Shown: positions 43,082 through 52,661, counted from the stretch's first letter. The stretch is DNA of 64,000 bases from Pseudomonas sp. GM41(2012) (GCF_000282315.2 NZ_AKJN02000007.1:186001-250000); one strand, 5' to 3'. The notes: a model not told the origin generated them from the sequence alone. Program-made: numbers and translations.

Positions 43082-44032
43082 ATGAGTAAGGTCAGTGTGT
43101 TGGTCGTGGACGACGCGTCGTTCATTCGTGACCTGGTGAAGAAGTGCTTGCGCAACTACTTCCCGGGTATCCGGATCGAAGACGCGGTCAACGGCAAGAA
43201 GGCTCAGGCCTTGCTGGCACGGGAAGCGTTCGACCTGGTCCTGTGCGACTGGGAAATGCCGGAAATGTCCGGCCTGGAGCTGCTGACCTGGTGCCGCGAG
43301 CAGGACAACCTCAAGACCATGCCGTTCGTGATGGTGACCAGCCGTGGCGATAAAGAGAACGTCGTCCAGGCGATCCAGGCCGGGGTTTCGGGCTACGTCA
43401 GCAAGCCGTTTACCAACGAGCAACTGCTGACCAAGGTCAAGCAGGCCCTGAACAAGGTCGGCAAGCTCGACACCTTGATGAACAGCGCGCCGACCAAAAT
43501 GAACTCGGCGTTCGGCAACGATTCCCTGAGCGCATTGACCGGTGGCAAGGCTGCCGTGGTCGCGCCCGCCGCGGCGCCGGTCAACCCGTTCGCCAAACCT
43601 GTCGCCGCCGCCCCGGCCCCGGCGGCTGCTCCGTCTCGCGGTCTGCTCAACAGCCCGCCGATCAAGCCTGCAGCGTCCTCCGCGGCTCCAACGGGCGGTC
43701 GTGGCCAGGGCCAACTGCGCCTGCCGAACGGCATTCAGCAATGTGTGATCAAGGCCTTGAGTCTCAAGGAAGCACTGCTGGTGGTGAAACGCACCGACAC
43801 CTTGCCGCAAGTGCTCGACAGCGCCGTGCTGGACCTGGAGCAGGGCGATAACGCCGAAACCGCTCGTCTGAACGGCTACCTGCATGCCATCGTCGCCCAC
43901 GAGCCAAAACCCGACAGCGACTGGCTGCAACTGACCTTCCGTTTCGTCGACCAGGACGCGCAGAAGCTCGATTACATCTCGCGGTTGATAGCACGTGGTA
44001 CGGCGCAGAAGCATTTCGTACCGGGCGCGTAA
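43082..44032 (+). CDS. Response-regulator receiver protein with Ala/Pro linker and PilZ-like C-terminus
   Basis: 316 residues. Residues 1-125 are a receiver domain with VVDDASF, phospho-acceptor Asp in LVLCDWEMPEMSGLEL, MVTSRG and YVSKPF. A ~80-residue Ala/Pro/Ser-rich linker follows, then a ~100-residue C-terminal domain (QCVIKALSLKEALLVVKRTDTLP ... WLQLTFRFVDQDAQKLDYISRLI) whose end resembles PilZ domains but lacks a clear cyclic-di-GMP RxxxR and DxSxxG pair. No DNA-binding domain is visible. It is a conserved neighbour of phoU in pseudomonads (PA5364 position), but its kinase and output are unknown. Confidence 0.82.
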   Translation: MSKVSVLVVDDASFIRDLVKKCLRNYFPGIRIEDAVNGKKAQALLAREAFDLVLCDWEMPEMSGLELLTWCREQDNLKTMPFVMVTSRGDKENVVQAIQAGVSGYVSKPFTNEQLLTKVKQALNKVGKLDTLMNSAPTKMNSAFGNDSLSALTGGKAAVVAPAAAPVNPFAKPVAAAPAPAAAPSRGLLNSPPIKPAASSAAPTGGRGQGQLRLPNGIQQCVIKALSLKEALLVVKRTDTLPQVLDSAVLDLEQGDNAETARLNGYLHAIVAHEPKPDSDWLQLTFRFVDQDAQKLDYISRLIARGTAQKHFVPGA

Positions 44033-44054
44033 TCTTCGTCGCCTGACAGGCCGC

Positions 44055-44121
44055 CTTCGCGAGCAGGCTCACTCCCACATTTGAAATGCATTCCAATGTG
44101 GGAGTGAGCCTGCTCGCGAAG
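44055..44121. repeat. REPIN, GCGAGCAGGCTCACTCC type
   Basis: Perfect 27-base arms (44055-44081, 44095-44121) with a 13-base loop. Confidence 0.92.
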
Positions 44122-44239
44122 GGGCCATCAGATTCACCACCCATCCGCTGAACGGCCCATTTTGAAACATCTGTCGACTACCCGGGTCCATTGCAGCTGC
44201 TAGGCTCCTACCCAGGACTTACTCGACAGAATCTTGCCC

Positions 44240-45136
44240 ATGCTCGCGCGCCTGCTGTTTTTTTGCGGTCTTTTCATGGCCTCCACCTCGGCGTTGGCCA
44301 TGACGATCTACAAGTCCACCGACGCCAGTGGCGTGGTCTCCTACAGCGACCGCCCCACGACAGGCTCCAAGGTGTTCGTTTTTCGTGATCGCATGGTCGA
44401 GAATCTTGAGCGCCAGGTGTACGTCGTCATCACGAAGAAGAAGGGCGTGGACAGCGTTTACGTGCGCAATGACCTGTATGCGCCGGTAGAAATCGAGTTG
44501 AGCTTCGGCGGGCTGAAGAACGTCAGCGGTGCGCCAAGCCGACCGATTCGTCGGGTGATGCCGGCACGCAGCAGTATTCGTCTGGCGCTGCTCACGGCCA
44601 TGCAGCCCGGAAGGCCGCTCGCGTATACCCCCAAATTTGAATACTCCCTGGGCGATCCCTCAGGGGCCACCATGGCCTATCGATACCCGCTGCCGTGGCG
44701 TGGCGGACCGTTTCGGCTGAGTCAGGGCGCCAACGGTCAATACAGCCACTTTGGTCCAAAGAACCGCTATGCCATGGACATCGCCATGCCCGTAGGCACG
44801 CCGATCATCGCGGCGCGTGGCGGTGTGGTGGTGAAAACCGAGAATGCCCAGACCGGGCGGGGCACCGATCCGTCGGGTAATTTCGTGCGGGTGCTGCACG
44901 ATGACGGGACGATGGGCGTGTATCTGCACCTCAAACAAGGTTCGGTGAGCGTTCGCGAGGGGCAGCGGGTGTCGGTGGGGAGTCCGCTGGCCTTGTCGGG
45001 CAATACCGGCAACAGCAGCGGGCCGCACCTGCATTTCGTGGTGCAGCGCAATACCGGGTTGGGGCTGGTATCGATTCCGTACCAGTTCAATCAACCGGTG
45101 GGCAGCCTGCCGAACTTTGCGCTCGGCAAGCAGTAA
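44240..45136 (+). CDS. M23-family metallopeptidase (exported)
   Basis: 298 residues from ATG 44240 (a TTG six bases earlier is unlikely), with signal peptide MLARLLFFCGLFMASTSALA. A DUF4124-like N-terminal segment (MTIYKSTDASGVVSYSDRPT) precedes the peptidase, whose zinc ligands are seen in QYSHFGPKNRYAMDIAMPVGTPI (His, Asp) and SSGPHLHFVV (HxH). Family members cut peptidoglycan peptide bridges or, when degenerate, activate amidases; here all ligands remain, so it is probably active in the periplasm. It stands alone between REPINs. Confidence 0.9.
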   Translation: MLARLLFFCGLFMASTSALAMTIYKSTDASGVVSYSDRPTTGSKVFVFRDRMVENLERQVYVVITKKKGVDSVYVRNDLYAPVEIELSFGGLKNVSGAPSRPIRRVMPARSSIRLALLTAMQPGRPLAYTPKFEYSLGDPSGATMAYRYPLPWRGGPFRLSQGANGQYSHFGPKNRYAMDIAMPVGTPIIAARGGVVVKTENAQTGRGTDPSGNFVRVLHDDGTMGVYLHLKQGSVSVREGQRVSVGSPLALSGNTGNSSGPHLHFVVQRNTGLGLVSIPYQFNQPVGSLPNFALGKQ

Positions 45137-45157
45137 AAGATTGAACACCGCAATCCC

Positions 45158-45249
45158 TGTAGGAGCCGAGCTTGCTCGCGATGACGGCGGTACATCCAGC
45201 ATCATCGCAACAGACACACCGCTATCGCGAGCAAGCTCAGCTCCTACAA
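45158..45249. repeat. REPIN, GAGCCGAGCTTGCTCGCG type
   Basis: Arms TGTAGGAGCCGAGCTTGCTC and ATCGCGAGCAAGCTCAGCTC around a ~42-base spacer in a convergent gap. Confidence 0.9.
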
Positions 45250-45258
45250 GTTGATGCC

Positions 45259-46599
45259 TTAATCCAGCATCAACACCTTGGCCAGAATGATCTTCGGCCC
45301 TTTCATCTTCTTGATGATGATCCGCAAGCCTTCGACTTCCAGCACTTCTTCCTCTTCGGGCACCCGTTTCAGGGTTTCGTAGATCAGCCCGGCGAGGGTT
45401 TCGGCTTCGATGTGGTCCAGATCGATGCCCAGCAGGCGCTCGACCTTGAACAGCGGCGTGTCGCCGCGCACCAGCAGCTTGCCCGGCTGATACGCGAGGA
45501 TCCCGCGCTCAGCCTTGCGGTGTTCGTCCTGAATGTCGCCGACCAGTACTTCCAACACGTCTTCCATGGTCAGGTAGCCGATGATGTTGCCATCGGCTTC
45601 TTCGACCAGGGCGAAGTGCGAGCCGCCTTTGCGGAACTGTTCCAGCAACTGCGACAGCGGCATATGGCGCGAAACCCGCTCCAGTGGCCGGGTCAGTTCG
45701 GCGAGGTTGAACGACTCGGGAATGTGGTCCAGGGCCGCCAGTTCCAGCAGCAGATCCTTGATGTGCAGCAGGCCGACGAACTCCTGACGATCGCTGTCGT
45801 ACACCGGATAACGGCTGAACTTGTGGCGACGGAACATCGCCAGAATTTCCTTCAGCGGCGCGTTGAACTCCAGCGTCACCAGGTCTTCCCGGGAATTAGC
45901 CCAGTCGACCACTTCCAGCTCGCCCATTTCCACCGCCGAGGCCAAAACGCGCATGCCTTGGTCGCTCGGGTCCTGGCCACGGCTGGAGTGCAGGATCAGC
46001 TTCAGTTCTTCACGGCTGTAATGGTGCTCGTGATGAGGGCCGGGTTCACCTTGGCCGGCGATCCGCAGGATCGTGTTGGCGCTGGCGTTGAGCAGGTAAA
46101 TGGCCGGGTACATGGCCCAGTAGAACAGGTACAGCGGCACGGCGGTCCAGAGCGACAGCAGCTCGGGTTTGCGGATGGCCCAGGATTTGGGGGCCAGCTC
46201 ACCGACCACGATGTGCAGGTACGAGATGACGAAGAACGCGGCGAAGAACGATACGCCTTTGATCACTTCGGCCGACTGCACCCCGACGGCTTCAAGGATC
46301 GGCTCGAGGATGTGCGCGAACGCCGGCTCACCGACCCAGCCAAGGCCGAGAGAGGCGAGGGTGATACCCAATTGGCAGGCCGACAGGTAAGCATCGAGCT
46401 GACTGTGAACGGTGCGCAGGATATGCCCGCGCCAGCCGTTTTTATCAGCGATGGCTTCGACCCGGGTCGAGCGCAATTTGACCATGGCAAATTCCGCCGC
46501 AACGAAAAAGCCGTTGAGCAAAACCAGGATCAGAGCAAAAAGAATCATGCCGAAATCGGCGAAGAGTGTCGCGAGGGTCAAGCCAGGGGAAGGGTCCAT
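45259..46599 (-). CDS. HlyC/CorC-family (CNNM plus CBS) membrane protein
   Basis: 446 residues from ATG 46599. The first ~200 residues are the CNNM/DUF21 membrane domain (four hydrophobic segments: FGMILFALILVLLNGFFVAAEFAMVKLRSTR, CQLGITLASLGLGWVGEPAFA, VISYLHIVVGELAPKSWAI, LYLFYWAMYPAIYLLN). Two CBS repeats follow (FSRYPVYDSDRQEFVGLLHIKDLLL; HFALVEEADGNIIGYLTMEDVLEVLVGDI), then a CorC_HlyC C-terminal domain. The family is implicated in Mg2+ or Co2+ export and membrane integrity. It lies between phoR and an M23 peptidase gene; a long composite palindrome separates it from phoR. Confidence 0.92.
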   Translation of the reverse strand: MDPSPGLTLATLFADFGMILFALILVLLNGFFVAAEFAMVKLRSTRVEAIADKNGWRGHILRTVHSQLDAYLSACQLGITLASLGLGWVGEPAFAHILEPILEAVGVQSAEVIKGVSFFAAFFVISYLHIVVGELAPKSWAIRKPELLSLWTAVPLYLFYWAMYPAIYLLNASANTILRIAGQGEPGPHHEHHYSREELKLILHSSRGQDPSDQGMRVLASAVEMGELEVVDWANSREDLVTLEFNAPLKEILAMFRRHKFSRYPVYDSDRQEFVGLLHIKDLLLELAALDHIPESFNLAELTRPLERVSRHMPLSQLLEQFRKGGSHFALVEEADGNIIGYLTMEDVLEVLVGDIQDEHRKAERGILAYQPGKLLVRGDTPLFKVERLLGIDLDHIEAETLAGLIYETLKRVPEEEEVLEVEGLRIIIKKMKGPKIILAKVLMLD

Positions 46600-46702
46600 G
46601 ATGGAGTTTTGCGGGTTCCGTGTATTCGAAAGGAAAGAAAAAAGTGCGCCTGAAGGGCAGGCACAAGTCAGCCAATGTAGCGGCTGACCAAGTGATTGAC
46701 TA

Positions 46703-46969
46703 GGGGGCGTTCTCAATTAGTTTCCCTACCGCGCCGGGTCTGCTGTTGTGCAGGGCAAGGCGCGAGAAGCGTAGTTTGGTCATTCCAAATAAGCTTCGAG
46801 CAACGCAGCCCTGCACAACAGCAGGCCCGGCCCTTCGGGTTGTGCCTTAAAGCGGGCCAGGCTGCGTTGCAGGCCTTGGAAAGGGAACAACCATTCCCAG
46901 CGGCCTGCGCCTTGCCTGGCCCGCTTTAAGGCGACAACGCGGTGGGGAAACTAATTGAGAACGCCCCCT
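46703..46969. mobile_element. Composite palindromic element (MITE-like, 267 bp)
   Basis: Terminal inverted repeats of about 31 bases (46703-46733 and 46939-46969; GGGGGCGTTCTCAATTAGTT with one internal difference) enclose two further long hairpins: arms 46733-46756 / 46808-46831 (24 bases, one mismatch) and 46845-46875 / 46902-46931. No reading frame for a transposase lies inside. No clear target duplication is seen. The structure is that of a non-autonomous transposable element and is unlike the REPINs. Confidence 0.75.
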
Positions 46970-46987
46970 CGCGCGTGCCGGCCGGTA

Positions 46988-48310
46988 TCAGTCGGTCGCG
47001 CTGATGACCCGGGATTTGGTGACTTGGGCCGGCGCAAAATGGCAGGTAAAGGTGCTGCCGTGGCCCGGCACGCTGCTGATTTCCATCCGCGCGCGGTGGC
47101 GCAGCAGCACGTGTTTAACGATCGCCAGCCCGAGCCCCGTGCCGCCGGTGTTGGAGTTGCGGCTGGAATCGACGCGGTAGAAGCGTTCGGTCAGGCGCGG
47201 CAGGTGTTTGCTGTCGATACCGATGCCGGAGTCCTGCACGCTCAAATGTGCGCCTTGCTCATCGCCCCACCAGCGAATGCGGATATTGCCTTCGGCCGGG
47301 GTGTATTTCACCGCGTTGAACACCAGATTGGAAAACGCGCTGCGCAACTCGGCTTCGCTGCCCTTGAGCAGAATCGTCGGGTCGGCTTCCAGGGTGATCT
47401 TCTGATTGCGCTGGGCGGACAGTTGCTGAGCGTCGCTCTTGATCGATTGCAGCAGACCATCGATGGCCACCGGCTGGTTGTCCGAGGGGTAATCGGTGGC
47501 TTCCAGTTTGGCCAACAGCAGCAAGTCGTTGAGCAGCGTCTGCATGCGTCCGCCTTGCTGCTGCATCTGTTGCAGGGCACGGGACCAGCGCGGGTTCACG
47601 TCCTCGACGTTGTCGAGCAGGGTTTCCAGGTAACCGCAGATCACCGTCAGCGGCGTACGCAGTTCATGGGAGACGTTGGCGATGAAGTCTTTGCGCATCT
47701 GCTCCAGTTGATGGATACGCGTCACGTCGCGCACCAGCATCAAGTGTTCGTTGTTGCCGTAGCGGGTGATGTACAGCTGAATGCGCAGGCGATCATTGAT
47801 CGGTGACGGTATTTCCAGCGGCTCGGCGTAGCTGTTCTGCTCGAAGTATTCCTTGAAGCGCGGATGGCGGACGAGGTTGGTTACCGGTTGGCCGCTGTCT
47901 TGCGGGGTCTTGAGGCCGAGCAGGGTTTCGGCGGCGCGGTTCCACCATTCCAGGTTGCCGTCGCTGTCGAGCATGATCACTGCGTCTTTCAGCGCGGCTG
48001 TGGATTCCTGGACCCGGTCGATCACCGCTTGCAGGCGCCCGCGTACGCGTTGGTCGCGGCGTTGCAGGTGGTAGATGCTGTCGAACACTTCGCCCCACAG
48101 GCCATAGCCATCGGGCGGTGCTTCATCGGGTTTGTGCAGGCGCAGCCATTCGTGCAGACGCAGCAGTTGCTTGAGGGTCCAGGCCAGGTAAAGGCCCAGG
48201 CCCGCGGCGAGGCTCCAGCCGTAATAGCCGGTAATCAGGCCGATCACCAGGCAACCGGTCACCAGCAAAAGCATGTGGCGGATCAGGGTGCCATGCCAGT
48301 TTTGGTTCAC
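46988..48310 (-). CDS. phoR: Phosphate regulon sensor histidine kinase
   Basis: 440 residues. Two N-terminal helices (LIRHMLLLVTGCLVIGLITGYYGWSLAAGLGLYLAWTLKQLL) lack a large periplasmic loop, typical of PhoR. A PAS domain follows (DAVIMLDSDGNLEWWNRAAETLLG), then the H box FIANVSHELRTPLTVICGYLETL, N box LVFNAVKYTPAEGNIRIRW, and G boxes GIGIDSKHLPRLTERFYRVD and GTGLGLAIVKHVL. It phosphorylates PhoB under phosphate limitation and is held off by Pst-PhoU. It lies 45 bases after phoB on the same strand. Confidence 0.95.
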   Translation of the reverse strand: MNQNWHGTLIRHMLLLVTGCLVIGLITGYYGWSLAAGLGLYLAWTLKQLLRLHEWLRLHKPDEAPPDGYGLWGEVFDSIYHLQRRDQRVRGRLQAVIDRVQESTAALKDAVIMLDSDGNLEWWNRAAETLLGLKTPQDSGQPVTNLVRHPRFKEYFEQNSYAEPLEIPSPINDRLRIQLYITRYGNNEHLMLVRDVTRIHQLEQMRKDFIANVSHELRTPLTVICGYLETLLDNVEDVNPRWSRALQQMQQQGGRMQTLLNDLLLLAKLEATDYPSDNQPVAIDGLLQSIKSDAQQLSAQRNQKITLEADPTILLKGSEAELRSAFSNLVFNAVKYTPAEGNIRIRWWGDEQGAHLSVQDSGIGIDSKHLPRLTERFYRVDSSRNSNTGGTGLGLAIVKHVLLRHRARMEISSVPGHGSTFTCHFAPAQVTKSRVISATD

Positions 48311-48355
48311 TTGAACGCGCGTCCTTGTCAGCTTGTCGGGCGGGAAAGGTCCGGA

Positions 48356-49045
48356 TCAGGCCTTGGTGGAGAACCGGTAGCCGGTGCCGCGCACGGTTTG
48401 TACCAGATTTTCGTAAGCATCACCGAGGGCTTTGCGCAGGCGGCGGATGTGCACGTCGACGGTGCGCTCTTCAACATAAACGTTGCCGCCCCAGACCTGG
48501 TCCAGCAACTGGCCACGGGTGTAGGCACGTTCCTGGTGGGTCATGAAGAATTGCAGCAGGCGGTATTCGGTCGGGCCCATCTCGGCGGGTTTGCCGTCGA
48601 TGGTCACGCGGTGGCTGATCGGGTCCAGCAGTAGGCCGCCGACTTCGATCGGCGTCTCGCCATCGGTTGGCCCGGCACGGCGCAGCACGGCTTTCAGGCG
48701 CGCAACCAGCTCACGTGGGGAAAAAGGCTTGGTGATGTAGTCATCAGCGCCGACCTCCAGGCCCTGGATCTTGTTGTCCTCTTCGCCCTTGGCAGTGAGC
48801 ATGATAATCGGGATGTCCCCGGTCAGCTCATCGCGCTTGAGGCGTCGGGCCAGCTCGATGCCGGACGTGCCGGGCAGCATCCAGTCGAGCAGGATCAGGT
48901 CCGGCTTGCGGTCGACGATGATGGCGTGGGCCTGCTGCGAGTTTTCAGCCTCCAGGCAGTCATAGCCGGCCATTTCCAACGCAACGGCGATCATTTCGCG
49001 AATGGGCGCTTCGTCGTCGACGATCAGAATGCTCCTGCCAACCAT
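48356..49045 (-). CDS. phoB: Phosphate regulon response regulator
   Basis: 229 residues: receiver domain with [14 protein letters not shown] and phospho-acceptor in [16 protein letters not shown], then an OmpR-type winged helix ([51 protein letters not shown]). It binds Pho boxes, several of which are visible in this window (pstS, pstC). Upstream on the same strand, ATTGCAG-tcgt-GTGACAG (49100-49117) reads as a Pho box for its own promoter. It is cotranscribed with phoR. Confidence 0.97.
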   Translation of the reverse strand: MVGRSILIVDDEAPIREMIAVALEMAGYDCLEAENSQQAHAIIVDRKPDLILLDWMLPGTSGIELARRLKRDELTGDIPIIMLTAKGEEDNKIQGLEVGADDYITKPFSPRELVARLKAVLRRAGPTDGETPIEVGGLLLDPISHRVTIDGKPAEMGPTEYRLLQFFMTHQERAYTRGQLLDQVWGGNVYVEERTVDVHIRRLRKALGDAYENLVQTVRGTGYRFSTKA

Positions 49046-49099
49046 GCCTTTAATCCTCTTGTCATTTAACTGTCTTGCGCCGCATTAGATAACGGAATT

Positions 49100-49117
49100 A
49101 TTGCAGTCGTGTGACAG
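49100..49117 (-). promoter_or_regulatory. Probable Pho box upstream of phoB
   Basis: On the minus strand CTGTCAC-acga-CTGCAAT resembles the PhoB repeat CTGTCAT-N4-CTGTCAT with three differences; it lies 55 bases before the phoB start, fitting autoregulation. Confidence 0.65.
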
Positions 49118-49197
49118 TATTTTAGTCGCCCGGCGATTGTCATGATCCTGAACTAAGCTCTAAGTCCGAATCCTGACAACCACAAAGGAAGGTTTCC

Positions 49198-49581
49198 ATG
49201 AAACACATTGCTCAAACCTGGAAGGCTCTGCTGGTCACGGCTGCGCTAACGCTGCCGACACTGGCCTTCGCCGCCGAGCCGGCGATGATGAAAGACGGGA
49301 TGATGGTCGATCATAAGGGCATGACGGTGTACACATACGACAAGGACTCAGGCGGTAAGTCGATGTGCAACGGCGAGTGCGCTGAATACTGGCCGCCAAT
49401 GATGGCGCCGGCGGGCGCCAAGCCCGAAGGCAAGTGGAGCACGATCAAGCGTGACGACGGTAAGATGCAGTGGGCCTATGACGGCAAGCCGCTTTACACG
49501 TTCATGAAGGACAAAAAACCGGGTGACATGGCAGGCGACAATATGAAAGAAGTCTGGCACATCATGCGCGAGCATAAATAA
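49198..49581 (+). CDS. COG4315-family exported protein (secreted repeat of unknown function)
   Basis: 127 residues with signal peptide MKHIAQTWKALLVTAALTLPTLAFAA. The mature part has the pattern DHKGMTVYTYDKDSGGKSMCNGECAEYWPPMMAP, then WSTIKRDDGKMQWAYDGKPLYTFMKDKKPGD, matching the two-repeat DUF of COG4315 with its two conserved Cys. These are small periplasmic or lipoprotein-like proteins, often Met- and Cys-rich and suspected of metal or redox roles; the many Met residues here (MMKDGMMVDHKGM) support that guess only weakly. The AAGGAAG ribosome site fixes ATG 49198. Confidence 0.85.
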   Translation: MKHIAQTWKALLVTAALTLPTLAFAAEPAMMKDGMMVDHKGMTVYTYDKDSGGKSMCNGECAEYWPPMMAPAGAKPEGKWSTIKRDDGKMQWAYDGKPLYTFMKDKKPGDMAGDNMKEVWHIMREHK

Positions 49582-49608
49582 GCGATTCGCCTGCGCCGTA
49601 AACAGTTT

Positions 49609-49655
49609 GCAGCCTGCGGTCGCTCCATCCCCCTGTTGGAGCTGGCGCAGGCTGC
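49609..49655. repeat. Inverted repeat, REP-like, possible terminator
   Basis: GCAGCCTGCG (49609) and CGCAGGCTGC (49646) with an inner GCTCCA/TGGAGC stem, then ATCTTTTCC on the plus strand. It lies in a convergent gap and shares words with the repeat at 25380. Confidence 0.65.
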
Positions 49656-49670
49656 GATCTTTTCCAACGG

Positions 49671-50561
49671 TCAATGCAGCGCGTAATCCAGCACGATCCC
49701 GACAAAAATCGCCAACCCGGCCCAATGGTTGTGCAGAAACGCCTTGAAGCAACGCATCCGGTCTTTACCGCGGGTGTACCAGAACTCCCACGCAAAACAG
49801 CCCGCCGCCGCCAGCAACCCGAGGTGGAACCAGCCGCCGAGTTCGAATTTCGACCCGGCCAGCAACAAGCAACCCAGCGCCAGCCCCTGCAGGATCAAAA
49901 TGATCACCCGGTCTGCCTCGCCAAACAGAATCGCCGTGGATTTCACGCCGATCTTCAAATCGTCGTCGCGGTCGGTCATCGCGTAATAAGTGTCGTAGCC
50001 CACCGTCCACAGCAGGTTGGCGATCCACAGCAACCACGCCGCCGCCGGCAGTTCACCGGTTTCGGCAGTGAATGCCATTGGCATCCCCCAGGAGAACGCC
50101 GCGCCCAGCACCACTTGCGGGTAATAGGTGTAGCGCTTCATGAACGGGTAAGTGAAGGCCAGTGCCAAACCGCCGAACGAGAGCCAGACCGTTGCCGCAT
50201 TGGTGCACAACACCAGCAGGAAACTCACGCCCATCAGCAGCGCGAAGAACACCAGTGCTTCTTTGGAACTGATCTTGCCGCTCACCAATGGCCGCTGTTC
50301 GGTGCGTTTCACGTGGCCGTCGACCTTGCGGTCCGCCCAATCGTTTATCACGCAGCCGCCGGCGCGGGTCAGCACAACGCCCAGGACGAAAATCACAATA
50401 TTGGCCAGCGACGGCGACCCTTTACCAGCAATCCACAGCGCCCACAGCGTCGGCCACAGCAGCAGATAAATGCCGATCGGTTTGTCCATGCGGGTCAGTT
50501 GAATGAAATCCCAGGCCCGTGGGTTCAAGCGATTCAGGGACTTGAGCAGGCTCTGGTACAT
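49671..50561 (-). CDS. ubiA: 4-hydroxybenzoate octaprenyltransferase
   Basis: 296 residues; start at 50561 with GGAG eight bases upstream. UbiA-superfamily Asp motifs: [20 protein letters not shown] (first) and [22 protein letters not shown] (second), within about eight to nine helices. It joins 4-hydroxybenzoate to the polyprenyl chain in the inner membrane, an early step of ubiquinone synthesis. Its ATG overlaps the ubiC stop codon (TGATG), so the pair is translationally coupled. Confidence 0.96.
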   Translation of the reverse strand: MYQSLLKSLNRLNPRAWDFIQLTRMDKPIGIYLLLWPTLWALWIAGKGSPSLANIVIFVLGVVLTRAGGCVINDWADRKVDGHVKRTEQRPLVSGKISSKEALVFFALLMGVSFLLVLCTNAATVWLSFGGLALAFTYPFMKRYTYYPQVVLGAAFSWGMPMAFTAETGELPAAAWLLWIANLLWTVGYDTYYAMTDRDDDLKIGVKSTAILFGEADRVIILILQGLALGCLLLAGSKFELGGWFHLGLLAAAGCFAWEFWYTRGKDRMRCFKAFLHNHWAGLAIFVGIVLDYALH

Positions 50562-51124
50562 CAGCAATTCTCCGGATGGGCGCGGGTCGCGTTCCACAAG
50601 GTCGGCAAGAAAATTTCGGCCACCAGCACGCTCAAGGCGCCGCGGTCGAAACGCGAACGGCGGCCCCACAGTTCAGGTGCCCGGGACTCCATCGGCAGCC
50701 ACTCCAGAGGATAGTGACAAACCTCGATGACGCGCCGTTGAAATGCCTGATCGCAAAACAGCAATTCGCCCAGGGAGCGGCTGCCCAATTCGTCCATGTG
50801 CAGACCATCGCCCTGCAACGCACTGCGCGCCGCCACGCTGCGGGCAAAAACCCAGGCTTCGCCGTGGCCGCGCAGATACACCTCGCGCACCCAGCCTTCG
50901 CTGCCTTCGGCCAGGTCCAGCGCGGCACATTCGTCGGCGCGCAGCGATTGCCAGCCTTCGAAGAGTGGCGTGACGCTGAAGCCGTCATTCGACAGACGGA
51001 TCAGCCGTCGGGTCAAAGAGCCTTCGTCGAACAACCAGTCGAGGGTAGACGTGTCGGGGAGGGGCGTCAGTTGGCTTCGAGGGAGCCAAAGCGGGGTCAC
51101 GGCGGGGGATTTTGAGTGCGGCAC
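50561..51124 (-). CDS. ubiC: Chorismate pyruvate-lyase
   Basis: 187 residues. Motifs: [12 protein letters not shown] near residue 30-40, VREVYLRG (active-site Arg), [10 protein letters not shown], and the C-terminal LGELLF ... [20 protein letters not shown] with the catalytic Glu. It removes pyruvate from chorismate to give 4-hydroxybenzoate for UbiA. It is first in the ubiCA operon and divergent from the rubredoxin gene, with about 200 bases between. Confidence 0.95.
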   Translation of the reverse strand: MPHSKSPAVTPLWLPRSQLTPLPDTSTLDWLFDEGSLTRRLIRLSNDGFSVTPLFEGWQSLRADECAALDLAEGSEGWVREVYLRGHGEAWVFARSVAARSALQGDGLHMDELGSRSLGELLFCDQAFQRRVIEVCHYPLEWLPMESRAPELWGRRSRFDRGALSVLVAEIFLPTLWNATRAHPENC

Positions 51125-51324
51125 AGTGAGTCATTATTGGCAGCAAATGAGGCGGCGAGCTTACCATGTCAGCCTGCGATTTTGATTGATCCGGCCGGCC
51201 ATTGCGTCGAACAGGCTTGCATCTGCCGGGCCCGATCAGTACAAAACGCGCTGAGCCGGACGGCAGCGCTCCAACCATCGACCGTTCGCGCCGGCAAAAG
51301 CCTGAATCTTGAGGATGTACGTGA

Positions 51325-51492
51325 ATGAAAAAGTGGCAATGTGTGGTCTGCGGCCTGATTTATAACGAAGCCGACGGCTGGCCGGATGACGGCATTGCGC
51401 CCGGCACCCTGTGGCAAGACGTGCCGGAAGACTGGCTGTGCCCGGACTGCGGTGTAGGCAAGATGGATTTCGAAATGATCGAAATCAACTAA
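51325..51492 (+). CDS. rubA: Rubredoxin
   Basis: 55 residues, too short for many gene callers: [20 protein letters not shown] at the start, and CPDCGVGK near the end. The two CxxCG knuckles (C6/C9 and C39/C42) hold one iron. The protein carries electrons from rubredoxin reductase, encoded 20 bases downstream, to alkane hydroxylase or to stress-related oxidoreductases. GAGG lies ten bases before ATG 51325. P. aeruginosa has two rubredoxin genes here; this window has only one. Confidence 0.96.
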   Translation: MKKWQCVVCGLIYNEADGWPDDGIAPGTLWQDVPEDWLCPDCGVGKMDFEMIEIN

Positions 51493-51512
51493 GACTTTTA
51501 GAGGAGTAAGGA

Positions 51513-52661
51513 ATGAACGCACCTGTCGTGATCGTCGGCACCGGGCTGGCTGGCTACAACCTGGCTCGGGAGTTTCGCAAACTCGATGGCGAAACCCCGC
51601 TGCTGCTGATTACTGCTGATGACGGACGCTCCTACTCCAAGCCGATGCTCTCCACCGGCTTCGGCAAAAACAAAGACGCCGACGGCCTGAGCATGGCCGA
51701 ACCCGGCACCATGGCTGAGCAATTGAAGGCCGAAGTGCGTACTCACACGCGCATCAGCGGCATCGATCCTGGTCACAAGCGCTTGTGGATCGGTGAGGAA
51801 GCGGTGTTTTACCGTGACCTGATCCTCGCCTGGGGCGCGGAAACCGTGCGAGTGCCGATCGAAGGCGATGCAGCTGACGCAGTCTTCCCGATCAACGACC
51901 TGGAAGACTACGCACGCTTTCGCGCAGCGGCAGCCGGCAAACGTCGGGTGCTGCTGCTCGGCGCCGGCCTGATTGGTTGCGAGTTCGCCAACGACCTGAT
52001 CCTTGGCGGCTACGAGGTGCAACTGGTTGCACCGTGCGAGCAGGTCATGCCGACCCTGTTGCACCCGGCGGCGGCCGCTGCGGTCCAGGCCGGGCTGGAA
52101 AGCCTGGGCGCACGCTTTCACCTCGGGCCGGTGCTCAATCGCTTGCAGCGTGTTGAAGATGGACTGGAAGCGCATCTGTCCGATGGCCAGGTGATCCCTT
52201 GCGATGTGGTGGTGTCGGCCATTGGTCTGCGTCCGCGCATCGACCTGGCGGCTGCGGCCGGTGTGCAGGTCAATCGCGGCGTGGTGGTCGATCGCCACCT
52301 GAAAACCTCTCACGCCAATATCTATGCCTTGGGCGACTGCGCCGAAGTCGATGGGCTGAATCTGTTGTACGTCATGCCCCTCATGAGCTGTGCGAGAGCA
52401 CTGGCTCAGACCCTCGCCGGAAACCCGACGGCGGTGAGTTATGGCCCGATGCCCATCACCGTTAAAACGCCGGTCTGCCCATTGGTGGTTTCACCGCCAC
52501 CACGGGGTTTGGAGGGCGTCTGGACAGTCGAAGGGCAGGGCGCGGACATCAAGGTATTGTGCCGCGATGCCAGCGGCAAACTGCTGGGTTATGCCCTGAC
52601 AGGCGCGGCGGTGATGGAAAAACTGGCCCTGAACAAAGAGCTTCCGGCACTGCTGGCGTAA
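51513..52661 (+). CDS. rubB: Rubredoxin reductase (FAD-dependent NADH oxidoreductase)
   Basis: 382 residues. FAD-binding [21 protein letters not shown] at the N-terminus, NAD-binding [23 protein letters not shown] near residue 150, and the second FAD motif [13 protein letters not shown] near 275. It passes electrons from NADH to the adjacent rubredoxin. AGAGGAGTAAGGA gives a strong ribosome site, and the two genes form an operon. A C-terminal ~80-residue domain matches the rubredoxin-binding domain of this family. Confidence 0.94.
   Translation: MNAPVVIVGTGLAGYNLAREFRKLDGETPLLLITADDGRSYSKPMLSTGFGKNKDADGLSMAEPGTMAEQLKAEVRTHTRISGIDPGHKRLWIGEEAVFYRDLILAWGAETVRVPIEGDAADAVFPINDLEDYARFRAAAAGKRRVLLLGAGLIGCEFANDLILGGYEVQLVAPCEQVMPTLLHPAAAAAVQAGLESLGARFHLGPVLNRLQRVEDGLEAHLSDGQVIPCDVVVSAIGLRPRIDLAAAAGVQVNRGVVVDRHLKTSHANIYALGDCAEVDGLNLLYVMPLMSCARALAQTLAGNPTAVSYGPMPITVKTPVCPLVVSPPPRGLEGVWTVEGQGADIKVLCRDASGKLLGYALTGAAVMEKLALNKELPALLA

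Noticed and set aside
5935..49655. CRISPR array suggested by many short repeated palindromes
   Set aside because: The repeats are scattered singly between genes as inverted doublets (REPINs), with no regular spacer array and no cas genes.
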